From positions 1-64,000 of the forward strand of contig NZ_FQYQ01000009.1 in the NCBI RefSeq assembly GCF_900141825.1: a stretch of DNA of 64,000 bases. The letters are read 5' to 3'. The translations under genes were made by a program, and so were the position numbers. Below are positions 52,689 through 61,348 of this stretch, piece after piece. Origin of the DNA: Pseudobutyrivibrio xylanivorans DSM 14809. GTDB taxonomy: Bacteria > Bacillota > Clostridia > Lachnospirales > Lachnospiraceae. Position 1 is the stretch's first letter. Every line of letters begins with the position of its first letter. Under the pieces are notes generated by a model. That model was not told the origin of the DNA. It saw nothing but the letters and a program-made list of their open reading frames with translations, and ran no database searches.

Positions 52689-54212
52689 ATGGCACAAATT
52701 AATGTTACAAATTTAACTTTTGCTTATGAGGGAAGCTTTGACGATATTTTTGAGAATGTTTCCTTTTCTATAGATACTAATTGGAAGCTAGGATTTATCG
52801 GCAGAAATGGTAAAGGTAAGACAACCTTTTTAAATTTACTTCTGGGAAGATATGAATATGAGGGAAGCATTTCTACAAATGTCGTTTTCGATTATTTTCC
52901 ATATAAGGTCAGTGGGACGGATATGGAAAAGACAGCAGACGAGCTTATGGAAAAATGGAAGCCATCTGTGGAAAGCTGGAGAGTTATGTGTGAACTGCCT
53001 CAGCTATCAATAGATGCTGACCTGCTTTACAGACCTTTTAAGACATTGAGCTTCGGAGAGCGTACTAAGGTTATGCTTGCCGTATTGTTTTCTGGGGAAA
53101 ATGACTTTCTGTTGATTGATGAGCCAACGAATCATTTGGATATGGAGGCTCGTGAAATTATAAAGAATTACCTGGCAGCAAAGAAGGGATTTATCCTTGT
53201 TTCTCATGACAGAGATTTGCTTGATGCTTGTATTGACCATGTATTGGTTTTAAACAGAGCAACAATAGAGGTTCAGGCAGGAAACTTTTCAAGCTGGTGG
53301 GAAAATAAAGCAAAAGCAGATGCATTTTCTAAGCATGAGAATGAAAAGCATTTAAAGGAAATTGGAAAGCTGAAAGCTACAGCAGACAGATCTTCTAGAT
53401 GGGCAGACAAAGGTGAGGCAAGAAAGATTGGCTTTGACCCAGTTAAGGAAAATGATAGAAGTATAGCAACCAGATCCTACATTGGAGCCAAGACTAAGAA
53501 AATGCAGGCAAGAGTGAAATCCTACGAAAAGCGAATTGACCGTGAGATAGCTGAGAAAGAGGGCTTACTTCAGGATTTGGAGGAACCAATCGACCTGAAG
53601 GTAATGCCGATGGAGCACTATAAGAAGGTGCTGGTTGATTGCAAGGATTTGACTTTGAAATATCAGGATGGCACAGAGCCTGTTATTAGCAATTTGTCCT
53701 TTGATTTGCTTCAAGGGGAGAGAGTATTTTTAAGTGGAGAGAACGGATGTGGAAAATCCACATTAATTAAGGCGATTTTGGCGGAAGCCAGTGCTGGCGA
53801 TGTCTCAAACCTTGCCATTGAAGGAACTCTGAATGTGGCACCAAATCTTGTTATCTCATATATCAATCAGGATACCTCCTGGCTTAAAGGTAGCTTGAAA
53901 GACTATGCCCTGAAAAATGGATTGGATTATAGCCTTTTTCTTTCTATTCTGAGCCAGTTGGATATGAGCAGAGTTCAGTTTGAAAAGAATATAGAGGACT
54001 ATTCTGAGGGGCAAAAGAAGAAGGTTCTTATAGCTGGAAGTTTGCTTACTTCAGCCCATTTGTATATTTGGGATGAGCCACTAAATTACATCGACGTGTT
54101 CTCACGTATGCAGATAGAAAAGCTGATAGAGGAGTATCAGCCTACTATGCTTTTGGTGGAGCATGATGTGAGATTTAGAGAAAAGCTTGCCACAAAAGAG
54201 ATAGCACTATAG
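52689..54212 (+). CDS. lsa: Lsa-type ABC-F ribosomal protection protein
   Basis: The 507-residue protein has two ABC domains and no membrane segments. First domain: GRNGKGKTT (residues 37-45), LSFGERTKVMLA, LLIDEPTNHLD. Second: GENGCGKST, YSEGQKKKVLIA and LYIWDEPLNYIDVFSR. The interdomain linker is Lys/Glu-rich. DWKLGFIGRNG-type residues (NWKLGFIGRNGKGKTT) and the WDEPLNYID motif are those of the Lsa group, which displaces lincosamides, streptogramin A and pleuromutilins from the ribosome. The attenuator-like leader supports a resistance role. Whether this allele gives resistance is not known. Confidence 0.85.
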   Translation: MAQINVTNLTFAYEGSFDDIFENVSFSIDTNWKLGFIGRNGKGKTTFLNLLLGRYEYEGSISTNVVFDYFPYKVSGTDMEKTADELMEKWKPSVESWRVMCELPQLSIDADLLYRPFKTLSFGERTKVMLAVLFSGENDFLLIDEPTNHLDMEAREIIKNYLAAKKGFILVSHDRDLLDACIDHVLVLNRATIEVQAGNFSSWWENKAKADAFSKHENEKHLKEIGKLKATADRSSRWADKGEARKIGFDPVKENDRSIATRSYIGAKTKKMQARVKSYEKRIDREIAEKEGLLQDLEEPIDLKVMPMEHYKKVLVDCKDLTLKYQDGTEPVISNLSFDLLQGERVFLSGENGCGKSTLIKAILAEASAGDVSNLAIEGTLNVAPNLVISYINQDTSWLKGSLKDYALKNGLDYSLFLSILSQLDMSRVQFEKNIEDYSEGQKKKVLIAGSLLTSAHLYIWDEPLNYIDVFSRMQIEKLIEEYQPTMLLVEHDVRFREKLATKEIAL

Positions 54213-54331
54213 GTGGATGGGGTTGAGCTTTAATTTTTAGATATTTAAATGATTACCATGTTATAGGGTTTGTTGATTTAAACCTTGCAATCAGATATAA
54301 TTCAGCGTAATTTAGGAGTGGAGGCAAAGTT

Positions 54332-55024
54332 ATGAAAACAATAATAATTAATGGGCAGAATCATCAAGGGTCGACTTACCATATTGGCAAGGAGTTGGCA
54401 GATAAAATTGGCGGCGAAACAAAGGAGTTTTTTCTTCCAAAAGATTTTGGAGAGTTTTGCCTGGGATGTACAAACTGCTTTTTAAAGGGCGAAGAAACTT
54501 GCCTACATTATGAAAAGCTGAAGCCTATTGTAGATGCTCTTGATGAGGCTGACGTAGTAATACTTACAAGTCCTGTTTATGTTATGCATTCAACCGGTTC
54601 TATGAAAGCATTTTTGGATCATCTTGGCTATCGCTGGATGGTGCACAGGCCAGAGGAAAAGATGTTTAAAAAGCAAGGTGTTTGCATAAGTACTGCAGCA
54701 GGGGCTGGAATGAAGTCTACTAACAAGGATATGGCAGACAGTCTATTTAATTGGGGAATTGCAAAGATTTATAAATATGGAATGGCTGTGGCAGCTACAA
54801 GCTGGGAGGACGTTTCTGAAAAGAAAATGGCTAAGATACATAAGGACATGGATAGACTTGCGGCTGATATCAAAAGCAGTCATGGGAACGTGAAGCCAGG
54901 AATAAAATTAAAGGCTTGGTTTATGTTATGTCGCTTCATACAAAAGAATGGATACAATCCTAAGGACATGGAGTATTGGAAGTATAAAGGATGGACAGAG
55001 GAAAATCGTCCTTGGAAGGCATGA
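54332..55024 (+). CDS. flavodoxin-like NAD(P)H-dependent FMN oxidoreductase
   Basis: The 230-residue protein has the flavodoxin fold of the NADPH-dependent FMN reductase/WrbA-like group: MKTIIINGQNHQGSTYHIGK at the N-terminus, the cysteine-bearing CLGCTNCFLKGEETC, and ILTSPVYVMHSTGSMKAFLDHL. The cysteine motif is common in anaerobe oxidoreductases of this type. GGAGTGGAGG precedes the ATG. It follows the ABC-F gene by 119 bp with no obvious terminator. Confidence 0.82.
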   Translation: MKTIIINGQNHQGSTYHIGKELADKIGGETKEFFLPKDFGEFCLGCTNCFLKGEETCLHYEKLKPIVDALDEADVVILTSPVYVMHSTGSMKAFLDHLGYRWMVHRPEEKMFKKQGVCISTAAGAGMKSTNKDMADSLFNWGIAKIYKYGMAVAATSWEDVSEKKMAKIHKDMDRLAADIKSSHGNVKPGIKLKAWFMLCRFIQKNGYNPKDMEYWKYKGWTEENRPWKA

Positions 55025-55065
55025 GTAATGTGAAAAACCAGTTCAAGAACGTGTAGTAGAAATTA

Positions 55066-56127
55066 ATGATGATACGAAGAATAAAAAAGATTTTTAAAGT
55101 GATAATAATTGCTATCATTTCCTTCATAGCAATTATTCTAGTGGCACATTTCATAGGCAGAATAATTAATAACAGAACACCTGAGGGTGGGATAAATGAA
55201 TCAATGTATGTAGATATTAATGGAACAAAGCAATGGATAAATATCTATGGACAGGATAAGGATAATCCAGTTTTACTTTATCTTCACGGCGGTCCAGGTT
55301 CATCAACGAGTATTTTTGATTATGTGTTCACAAGAAAATGGAGTGATGTTTACACGGTAGTCACTTGGGATCAGCGTGGCTGTGGAAAAAGCTACAACAC
55401 TTCTAAAACAGAAACTATAACAGTAGATATTTTGATGCAGGACGGCAAGGAGATTACTGAGTTCCTACTTGACTATATGGGTAAAGATAAGATTACTCTT
55501 CTAGGACATTCGTGGGGTTCCTTGTATGGTGCCAACTTAGCTCTGGAGTACCCTGAATACTATGAAGCATTTATTGGCACAGGACAATTTATCGATCCTA
55601 AAGAGAATGAGCAAAGGCTTTACGATGCTGCACAGGAATGGAGTGAGGGCGACGAAGAAGGGAAGGCAATACTTGCAAAATGGTCTCCTGACAAAGAAGA
55701 TTCCTTAGAGGCTATACAGGCAAGAAACGCTACTCTGGAAAGATATGGCTATGGCATGATGAAAGATGGTTCTGACTATAATCTCTATACCACAGTGATT
55801 TTCAATCCAAACTATTCGATAAAGGATTATGTTAGATATCTGACAAATGGTAGTAAGGAGTTCGAACCGTATTTGGCTTTTTGGGCTAATGATGAAATGT
55901 CAAAGCTATCTCTACTTCGTAAATACGAATACAAAGTAGCCTACTACAATATAAATGGAGATATGGATTATCAGACAAACTACCAGATTGCCTGTGAATA
56001 CTTTGATAATGTGAACGCTCCATATAAAGAAATGTTTGTGATGAAAAATGCAACTCACGGTCTTTTGGAATCACGCTCAGAAGAATTCTCGGAGATAGTA
56101 CATAAGATAGCAGAGAGACAGAAGTAG
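55066..56127 (+). CDS. membrane-anchored alpha/beta hydrolase, proline iminopeptidase-like (S33)
   Basis: The 353-residue protein has one N-terminal membrane segment (IKVIIIAIISFIAIILVAHFI region) and an extracellular S33-like hydrolase domain. It shows the oxyanion motif HGGPGSST, WDQRGCGKS, nucleophile GHSWGSLYG, and late Asp and His in NGDMDYQT and NATHGLLE. The active site looks complete. The ribosome site is weak; ATGs at 55066 and 55069 are both possible. It begins a run of closely spaced small genes. Substrate could be a peptide or ester. Confidence 0.82.
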   Translation: MMIRRIKKIFKVIIIAIISFIAIILVAHFIGRIINNRTPEGGINESMYVDINGTKQWINIYGQDKDNPVLLYLHGGPGSSTSIFDYVFTRKWSDVYTVVTWDQRGCGKSYNTSKTETITVDILMQDGKEITEFLLDYMGKDKITLLGHSWGSLYGANLALEYPEYYEAFIGTGQFIDPKENEQRLYDAAQEWSEGDEEGKAILAKWSPDKEDSLEAIQARNATLERYGYGMMKDGSDYNLYTTVIFNPNYSIKDYVRYLTNGSKEFEPYLAFWANDEMSKLSLLRKYEYKVAYYNINGDMDYQTNYQIACEYFDNVNAPYKEMFVMKNATHGLLESRSEEFSEIVHKIAERQK

Positions 56128-56139
56128 GAAGTGAGTAAA

Positions 56140-56592
56140 ATGGTTGATATAAGAATTGCTACAAAAGATGATATTGAGAGTTTGATGAGCATTCGACTTG
56201 AGATGCTTAAGGTCGTGAATAATCTACCAGAAGATTATGTGTATTCAGATGACTTGAAAAATGAAAGTCGCGATTACTTTTTGAATGGAGACCAGATGAC
56301 GGTTTTTGCCATCGATGGGGAGACGGTTATTGGCTGTGCATCCATGAGTTTTATTAGGATAATGCCAACATTTAATCACCCAACAGGCAAAAGAGCCCAT
56401 CTTATGAATGTCTACACAAGAGAAGAATATCGCCGACAGGGGATAGCTCAAAAGATGGTTGAGTTGTTAATTGAGAAAGCATGGGAAAAAGGTGCCACAG
56501 AAATCAGTCTTGATGCAACCACATTGGGAAGACCACTCTATGAAAAAATAGGATTTACAGATTCAGAAGAATGTATGGTTTTGGCAAAATAA
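56140..56592 (+). CDS. GNAT family N-acetyltransferase
   Basis: A GTG at 56131 opens the frame, but the ATG at 56140 (MVDIRIATKDD) has AGGAAGTGAG at the right distance, giving 150 residues. The acetyl-CoA-binding motif A is YTREEYRRQGIAQKMVELLIEKAWEKGA (R-x-x-G-I-A in the centre), and the end carries LYEKIGFTDSEECMVL. The substrate is unknown. It is the first of several GNAT genes in the region, with about 13-bp gaps, indicating an operon. Confidence 0.88.
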   Translation: MVDIRIATKDDIESLMSIRLEMLKVVNNLPEDYVYSDDLKNESRDYFLNGDQMTVFAIDGETVIGCASMSFIRIMPTFNHPTGKRAHLMNVYTREEYRRQGIAQKMVELLIEKAWEKGATEISLDATTLGRPLYEKIGFTDSEECMVLAK

Positions 56593-56605
56593 AGGAGCGA
56601 CATAA

Positions 56606-57118
56606 ATGGAACAGACAATTATTTTGCAAACAGAAAGACTTTTTCTTCGTGAAATGAATATGGATGACTTTGATGCATTATACAAAGTTCTCGCTGATAG
56701 AGACATCATGCAGCATTATCCATATACTTTTGACGAGAAAAGAGTCAGAGATTGGATTGAAAGAAATATGAATCGCTACCATAAGGATGGTTTTGGTCTT
56801 TGGGCTGTATGCTTGAAAGATACTGGAGAGATGATTGGGGACTGTGGATTGACACTTCAGAATATTGATGGGGAGATGTTACCTGAGATTGGTTATCACA
56901 TTCGTGCAGATCATCAGCGCAAAGGCTATGCAAAGGAAGCGGCAGCAGCTGTCAGAGATTGGGCTTTTTCTAGCACGAATTACCCAGCACTCTATTCATA
57001 TTGCAAATACACAAATGTTGGTTCATATAAGACAGCGGAATCAATAGGTATGCATTTTGAGAAGGAATACACAGATCCCGAAAACAAGATTACACATGTA
57101 TCAGTATTATTTCGCTAG
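56606..57118 (+). CDS. GNAT acetyltransferase, RimJ/RimL-like
   Basis: The 170-residue protein begins MEQTIILQTERLFLREMNMDD, the classical RimJ/RimL/GNAT_3 start. It contains GYHIRADHQRKGYAKEAAAAV (quoted in part, the Q/R-x-x-G-x-A acetyl-CoA motif) and SYCKYTNVGSYKTAESIGM. AAAGGAGCG precedes the ATG. It is coupled to GNAT genes on both sides. Substrate is unknown; N-terminal protein acetylation and small-molecule detoxification are both possible. Confidence 0.9.
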   Translation: MEQTIILQTERLFLREMNMDDFDALYKVLADRDIMQHYPYTFDEKRVRDWIERNMNRYHKDGFGLWAVCLKDTGEMIGDCGLTLQNIDGEMLPEIGYHIRADHQRKGYAKEAAAAVRDWAFSSTNYPALYSYCKYTNVGSYKTAESIGMHFEKEYTDPENKITHVSVLFR

Positions 57119-57128
57119 GAGATGGCTC

Positions 57129-57545
57129 ATGTTTTTCAAGAAAAAGATTGAGTATAAGCAGACTACAGAATTTACAGCTGATCAATTGCAGAGATTATTT
57201 CTTTCGGTCAACTGGGAATCAGGAAAATACCCAGAGAAATTAGTCAGAGCAATGCTCAATTCTTCTAGAGTTATATCTGCATGGGATGGAGATAAGTTAA
57301 TTGGGTTGGTTCGTGCATTAGATGATGGAGAGACTGTAGCATTTCTCCATTATCTTTTGGTAGACCCAGCATATCAGGGCTATCACATTGGAGATAATTT
57401 AATGAAACAGATTATGAGCTTTTATGAGAATCTCTTGTATGTGAAAATCATTCCATCTGATCCTAAAACAATTCCATTCTATGAGAAATATGGATTTAGA
57501 CAATATGACAACTACTCAGCTATGGTTCGCAAGAATTTTTCATGA
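57129..57545 (+). CDS. GNAT acetyltransferase
   Basis: The frame opens at 57057 inside the preceding gene, but the ATG at 57129 (MFFKKKIEYKQTT) follows AGGAGATGGCTC and is the sensible start, giving 138 residues. Motif A is VDPAYQGYHIGDNLMKQIM and the end carries IPFYEKYGFRQYDNYSA. The first 32 bp around the start are nearly identical (31/32) to those at 62923-62954, where another gene begins MFFKKKIE. An alternating TACGGAA array begins about 10 bp past the stop. Confidence 0.85.
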   Translation: MFFKKKIEYKQTTEFTADQLQRLFLSVNWESGKYPEKLVRAMLNSSRVISAWDGDKLIGLVRALDDGETVAFLHYLLVDPAYQGYHIGDNLMKQIMSFYENLLYVKIIPSDPKTIPFYEKYGFRQYDNYSAMVRKNFS

Positions 57546-57555
57546 AACTCTAGTT

Positions 57556-57803
57556 TACGGAATAAACATGGTTTATAGCCTTTTTTACCGTAGTCATTTT
57601 TGTAGTTAACATTGCTTTTACGGAAGATTAAGAGTTTATGTCCTTGTTTTCCGTAGGATTTTTTGCATGTTGCAAGGATGTAAGTGATTTGATTCAAAAT
57701 TACTACGGAAAAACAATTGTTTTAAGCTAGTTGTTCCGTAAAGAGGTTCAATATACCAAAATTGACTACGGCAAAAATGACATGAGATGTTAAATATTCC
57801 GTA
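57556..57803. repeat. array 3: alternating TACGGAA / TTCCGTA sites
   Basis: Eight sites alternate strictly in orientation: TACGGAA at 57556, TACCGTA at 57586, TACGGAA at 57619, TTCCGTA at 57649, TACGGAA at 57704, TTCCGTA at 57734, TACGGCA at 57767, TTCCGTA at 57797. Steps are 30, 33, 30, 55, 30, 33 and 30 bp, so two four-site blocks repeat with a 148-bp offset. Each facing pair encloses 23 bases that are not themselves conserved. The gap holds no gene; the last site is 27 bp before the next start codon. Confidence 0.88.
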
Positions 57804-57829
57804 AATCTAATTTTTAAGGGAGAATAGCT

Positions 57830-58078
57830 ATGCCAAAAGTGAAGATTACAATTACAAAGAGTAAATGTAGATGTGGGTATTTCAAGGAAGGACGGGAGTT
57901 TATAGTGGATGACTTATGTCCACCATTATGTCATGAGTTATGGAATAATATATATCCTTCAGTCTATGGCTTGCAAAATGGTGCTACCCTTGACTATGGG
58001 GATGTAAGAGCAAAAATGTTTGATGCAAAATGTCCGGATGAAGGAAGGGTTTGCATACATGGGGAGGTTTTAGAGTAG
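57830..58078 (+). CDS. TIGR04076-family small protein
   Basis: The 82-residue protein begins MPKVKITITKSKCRCGYFKEG and contains CPPLCHELWNNIYPSVYGLQNG and FDAKCPDEGRVCIHGEV. Its six cysteines are spaced as in the TIGR04076 family. The cysteine pattern suggests metal or cofactor binding, but no function is established. AAGGGAG lies upstream of the ATG. It is followed at 8 bp by a truncated GNAT gene. Confidence 0.8.
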   Translation: MPKVKITITKSKCRCGYFKEGREFIVDDLCPPLCHELWNNIYPSVYGLQNGATLDYGDVRAKMFDAKCPDEGRVCIHGEVLE

Positions 58079-58085
58079 ATAATCT

Positions 58086-58286
58086 ATGAATTCAAACATA
58101 TCAAAGTTGAGTAACCAAGAAGCTGATATTCATATTAAAGAAGAGCGCATTTCTGCTGAGGAATATATTGAATTTATAAAGAGAACTGATTTGGGGTCAC
58201 AGTATCCCAAGGTACGTTTTGAGGAACGAATCAGGACGCTGGTTAAGAATCATATAGAGTGGACCGAGTGGACCGTTCAATCCTGA
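58086..58286 (+). pseudogene. GNAT acetyltransferase, 5' fragment only
   Basis: The first 60 residues (ERISAEEYIEFIKRTDLGSQYPKVRFEERI, quoted over positions 20-50) match the N-terminus of a known GNAT group, whose next conserved part would be the acetyl-CoA region. Here the frame changes to IEWTEWTVQS and stops. GAGTGGACC occurs twice at the end (58258-58276). The rest of the acetyltransferase is missing, so the gene is truncated by a deletion whose other side is the chromate-transporter fragment. Confidence 0.7.
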
Positions 58287-58290
58287 ATGA

Positions 58291-58665
58291 AATGAAAAAT
58301 GGAGCGAAAAAGGAGGATTGCTGGGAGCCGCTATAGCAACCACAGCAGTTGTTTTACCTGCATTTTTTATTATTCTGATTATTATGGTAATTATGAACAA
58401 GTTCCTTCAGAATCCATATGTTAAAGCTGCTTTAAGTGGTTTGAAGCCTTGCATTATTGGAATTATTTTAGTGACAGGTGCACTTATGATTTTAAAGAAT
58501 TGCGGACTATTATTTGATGGTAAGACAGATATACTTACTATTGGATTAACTTGTGGTATTGCATTTATATATTTTGGTTCAAGGAAAATTATGAAAAAAG
58601 CTATTAATCCTATAATGATGATATGCATGTCAGCAGTGGTGGGGATTGTGGCATACGCTTTGTAG
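58291..58665 (+). pseudogene. chromate transporter (ChrA/ChrT family), 3' fragment
   Basis: From GGLLGAAIATTAVVLPAFFI onward the sequence follows the C-terminal part of one ChrA half: NPYVKAALSGLKPCIIGIIL and further membrane segments, ending AVVGIVAYAL. The N-terminal segments are lost. A TTG at 58318 preceded by AAAGGAGG might still start a 115-residue peptide. A full domain is about 170-190 residues, so it is probably nonfunctional. It directly abuts the GNAT fragment. Confidence 0.65.
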
Positions 58666-58719
58666 CATGTTAATGTATTTGTATGTGAGAAAATGTTTGC
58701 AACGAGGAGACTTAAATAA

Positions 58720-59556
58720 ATGAACGAGCAAATAAGAAAAAACACCGCATTATCTTGTTGGATTATATTTGTAATCTTGATATTAGTACATGGGTTTGAG
58801 GCTATCGTCCTTAGGATGGATGAAACTATTTTTGGAGAGAACTTCATCAATAAGGTATTTGGCATTCTCGTAGTTTTCCTAGTGGTGCGAAGCCTTAACT
58901 GGAAATTGTCTGATATAGGGTTTGCCAAAATTGGATTTATAAAACACATCGGCATAGGATTATTGATTGCCATGTGTTCGTTTATTATTTCATATGGTGT
59001 AGAAATCATTATCCTCAAAATCCAGGGGTACGATATCGAATTTGGAATTTTCACTACCGGATTTTCATTGACAGGTGAAGCTGATGTGCATACTGGAATT
59101 GGATTTATCCTGATGTGTGTGTTCTTCAATATCATAAACGTAGTTATGGAGGAAGGCACATTTAGAGGACTTTTTTATTGTATTTACGGTATTGATCATT
59201 CTGCTAAGTTCGCGTTGCTGTTTCAGGCATTCTTATTTGGAGTATGGCATATTGTGACACCACTTCATAATCTGATTGATGGTGATATTAACATTGGAGC
59301 ATTCATTGGACTAAGCGTGGGATATATCATTCTTGCTGGACTAATGGGTATCAAATGGGGACTGCTTTATCGTATGACTGGAAGTCTTTATGTAGGAATG
59401 GCTGACCATTTCTTCAACAATTGCGTTGCTACAAATCTGCTTCATGTAATTACAGAAAGCGGCGTGGATGAAATGATGATCATTCGTGTGGCAATAGCTC
59501 AGTTGTTATCATTTACAATTATTCTGCTGGTATGGAAGAAAAGAGAGAATAGATGA
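58720..59556 (+). CDS. CPBP-family intramembrane metalloprotease
   Basis: The 278-residue polytopic protein has the CPBP motifs EEGTFRGLFYCIYG (Glu pair and Arg), FGVWHIVTPLHNLIDG (first His), and a C-terminal DHFFNNCVATN (His and Asn). Eight hydrophobic segments are visible. GAGGAGAC precedes the ATG. It is distinct in sequence from the CPBP protein at 36558. It lies between the truncated chromate transporter and repeat array 4. Confidence 0.83.
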   Translation: MNEQIRKNTALSCWIIFVILILVHGFEAIVLRMDETIFGENFINKVFGILVVFLVVRSLNWKLSDIGFAKIGFIKHIGIGLLIAMCSFIISYGVEIIILKIQGYDIEFGIFTTGFSLTGEADVHTGIGFILMCVFFNIINVVMEEGTFRGLFYCIYGIDHSAKFALLFQAFLFGVWHIVTPLHNLIDGDINIGAFIGLSVGYIILAGLMGIKWGLLYRMTGSLYVGMADHFFNNCVATNLLHVITESGVDEMMIIRVAIAQLLSFTIILLVWKKRENR

Positions 59557-59665
59557 TTACTCATTTGACTTCTGCAGAGGGTGTCGCTCTTGTCACAATA
59601 CTGCAAAGTGTGTAATGGATGATTCTTCGGTAATCGAGAAAATTTAGCAACAATACAATAAATGT

Positions 59666-59946
59666 TTATCGCAGCATTACAAGATAATCCTATTTTTCAT
59701 GGGACCAGTGATAAAAAATTCCTATTTTTTTATATTCTTTATCGCAAGGATACGAAGTTATGCGCATTTCAATGCTTGCCGCGATAGAAAATCATCCATT
59801 TAGAGGGGATTTTTATCACAAGCCGTGTCATCCGCCTCAGTGTTTTCGTTTTGGCGCGATAAAAGAATGTTTAAATCCGTAGCAATATAGTACTTTTTTA
59901 TCGCATGAATGTGTAGGATGCTTTAATATTTACTTAGTTGCGATAC
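59666..59946. repeat. array 4: alternating TTATCGC / GCGATAA sites
   Basis: TTATCGC-type words start at 59666, 59739, 59813 (TTATCAC) and 59898. Inverted words start at 59708 (GTGATAA), 59781 (GCGATAG), 59856 (GCGATAA) and 59940 (GCGATAC). Orientation alternates through all eight. Steps are 42, 31, 42, 32, 43, 42 and 42 bp. The sequence between sites is not conserved and has no gene. The gap from 59557 to 60051 holds only this array plus unremarkable flanks. Confidence 0.82.
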
Positions 59947-60051
59947 TTATATCAGTTGCGGTTTTAAAGAACTAGAAGTTTTTCCACTATTGTGGGATGA
60001 GTGGAATCCCTGCCAGGTGTATGTGTTGACTTTGAAGTGAGGTGTAACGTT

Positions 60052-60564
60052 TTGAATATATTAGCTGAAACAGATAGATTATTAATAGTTGAGATGACAA
60101 TGGATATGGTGGAGGACGTCCACAGAAATTCATTAGATGAAGATACAAGAAGATTTGTACCTGATGAAGTATTTGAAACATTGGAAGAGGCCAAGGATAC
60201 GGTGGAATTCCTAATGTCTCAATATAATTCCACTGATGGGCCGATGGTTTATGCATTGCTTTTGAAAGAGGATGATGTAAATATAGGGTACGTTCAACTT
60301 GTTCCCATTGGAGAAGGCAAATGGGAGATTGGGTACCATATTGCAAAACAGCATACATGCAAAGGCTATGCAACGGAAGCAGTAAAAGTATTTCTTCCGA
60401 TTATAACAAAGAAAGTTGGCGTAGATGAAGTTTATGGAATTCGTTTATTGGAAAACAAAGCATCAGGAAGAGTCCTGGAAAAATGCGGATTTGAAACCTT
60501 CTTTGAAGGAGAAGGTGCTTATCATGATGGAGTCTATAAAATAAGTAAGAGTGTTTGGGGATAG
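60052..60564 (+). CDS. GNAT acetyltransferase, RimJ/RimL-like
   Basis: The frame is open from 60001, but the family start matches LNILAETDRLLIVEMTMDM. The TTG at 60052 follows GTGAGGTG and is preferred, giving 170 residues. Motif A is YHIAKQHTCKGYATEAVKVF and the end has RLLENKASGRVLEKCGFE. It is followed directly by a nucleoside-phosphorylase-like gene. Substrate unknown. Confidence 0.82.
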   Translation: MNILAETDRLLIVEMTMDMVEDVHRNSLDEDTRRFVPDEVFETLEEAKDTVEFLMSQYNSTDGPMVYALLLKEDDVNIGYVQLVPIGEGKWEIGYHIAKQHTCKGYATEAVKVFLPIITKKVGVDEVYGIRLLENKASGRVLEKCGFETFFEGEGAYHDGVYKISKSVWG

Positions 60565-60569
60565 AAAAT

Positions 60570-61319
60570 ATGTTAAAAGATTTTTATGATATCGAAACAG
60601 AACCAATAGTAAATCTTGAAGCATTTTATGGTAAACCTAAAGAGATTACTGATAAATGCTTAATTATTTTTTCTAAAGAAATTCATGATTATTTGCTGGC
60701 AAATTATGCATGTGAAAACATCGGAACAATAACTGCTTGTAATGGAAATACACCTATATATTTAGTTGAACATAATGGGGAAAAAATAGCATTCTATTTA
60801 ACAGGTATTGGAGCAGCTGTTGCATCAGGAACTTGCTATGAGGTTTACTGGCAAACAGGTGCTACAAAATTTATTATGTTTGGCTCCTGTGGAAGCTTAA
60901 ATCCCGAAGCCACAACAGGTAAATTCATTGTGCCAACCCAAAGTTACCGAGGCGAAGGCACATCATATTATTATGCACCGGCTGCAGATTATATTGATAT
61001 AAAAGGTTCTGAGAGATTATCAGAAATTTTTGAAGAGCTAGATATCCCACATGTAAAAGGTCGAGTCTGGACTACAGATTCAATGCTTAGAGAGACAAAA
61101 GGGCTGGTTTCAAAAAGAAAAGCTGAAGGATGTATAGCAGTAGAAATGGAACTTGCTGGTGTTCAGGCATTATGTGATTTTTATGGTTTGACACTGTATG
61201 ATTTTCTTGAAGCTGGTGATGTACTTGCAGATAGCGGCTACGAAGTGAAAGAATTAAAAAATGCAAATCACAGTCTTGGAAAGTTATTTATAGCACTAGA
61301 AGTTGCGGTAAGAATATAA
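60570..61319 (+). CDS. nucleoside phosphorylase (uridine/purine phosphorylase family)
   Basis: A TTG at 60555 opens the frame, but the ATG at 60570 (MLKDFYDIETEP), five bases past the upstream stop, fits better, giving 249 residues. The PNP_UDP_1 fold is visible in FYLTGIGAAVASGTCYEVYW, the phosphate-binding FIMFGSCGSLNPEATTGKFI (quoted in part), and the substrate-contacting AVEMELAGVQALCDF. The C-terminal Asp of the active site (AGDVLADSGYE) is plausible. Role: reversible phosphorolysis of a nucleoside; base specificity is uncertain. Confidence 0.85.
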   Translation: MLKDFYDIETEPIVNLEAFYGKPKEITDKCLIIFSKEIHDYLLANYACENIGTITACNGNTPIYLVEHNGEKIAFYLTGIGAAVASGTCYEVYWQTGATKFIMFGSCGSLNPEATTGKFIVPTQSYRGEGTSYYYAPAADYIDIKGSERLSEIFEELDIPHVKGRVWTTDSMLRETKGLVSKRKAEGCIAVEMELAGVQALCDFYGLTLYDFLEAGDVLADSGYEVKELKNANHSLGKLFIALEVAVRI

Positions 61320-61348
61320 GCTTAGTTAGTCAAAATGGAGAGTCAAAA

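Noticed and set aside
58407-59159. 250-residue reverse-strand ORF across the chromate-transporter fragment and CPBP gene
   Set aside because: Ile/Pro/Asn-rich composition typical of antisense to membrane-protein genes; no ribosome site, and it crosses two plus-strand genes.
57556-59946. Integron attC sites
   Set aside because: Paired 7-bp words recall attC simple sites, but they are not of the GTTRRRY/RYYYAAC type, and no integrase gene or cassette order supports it.
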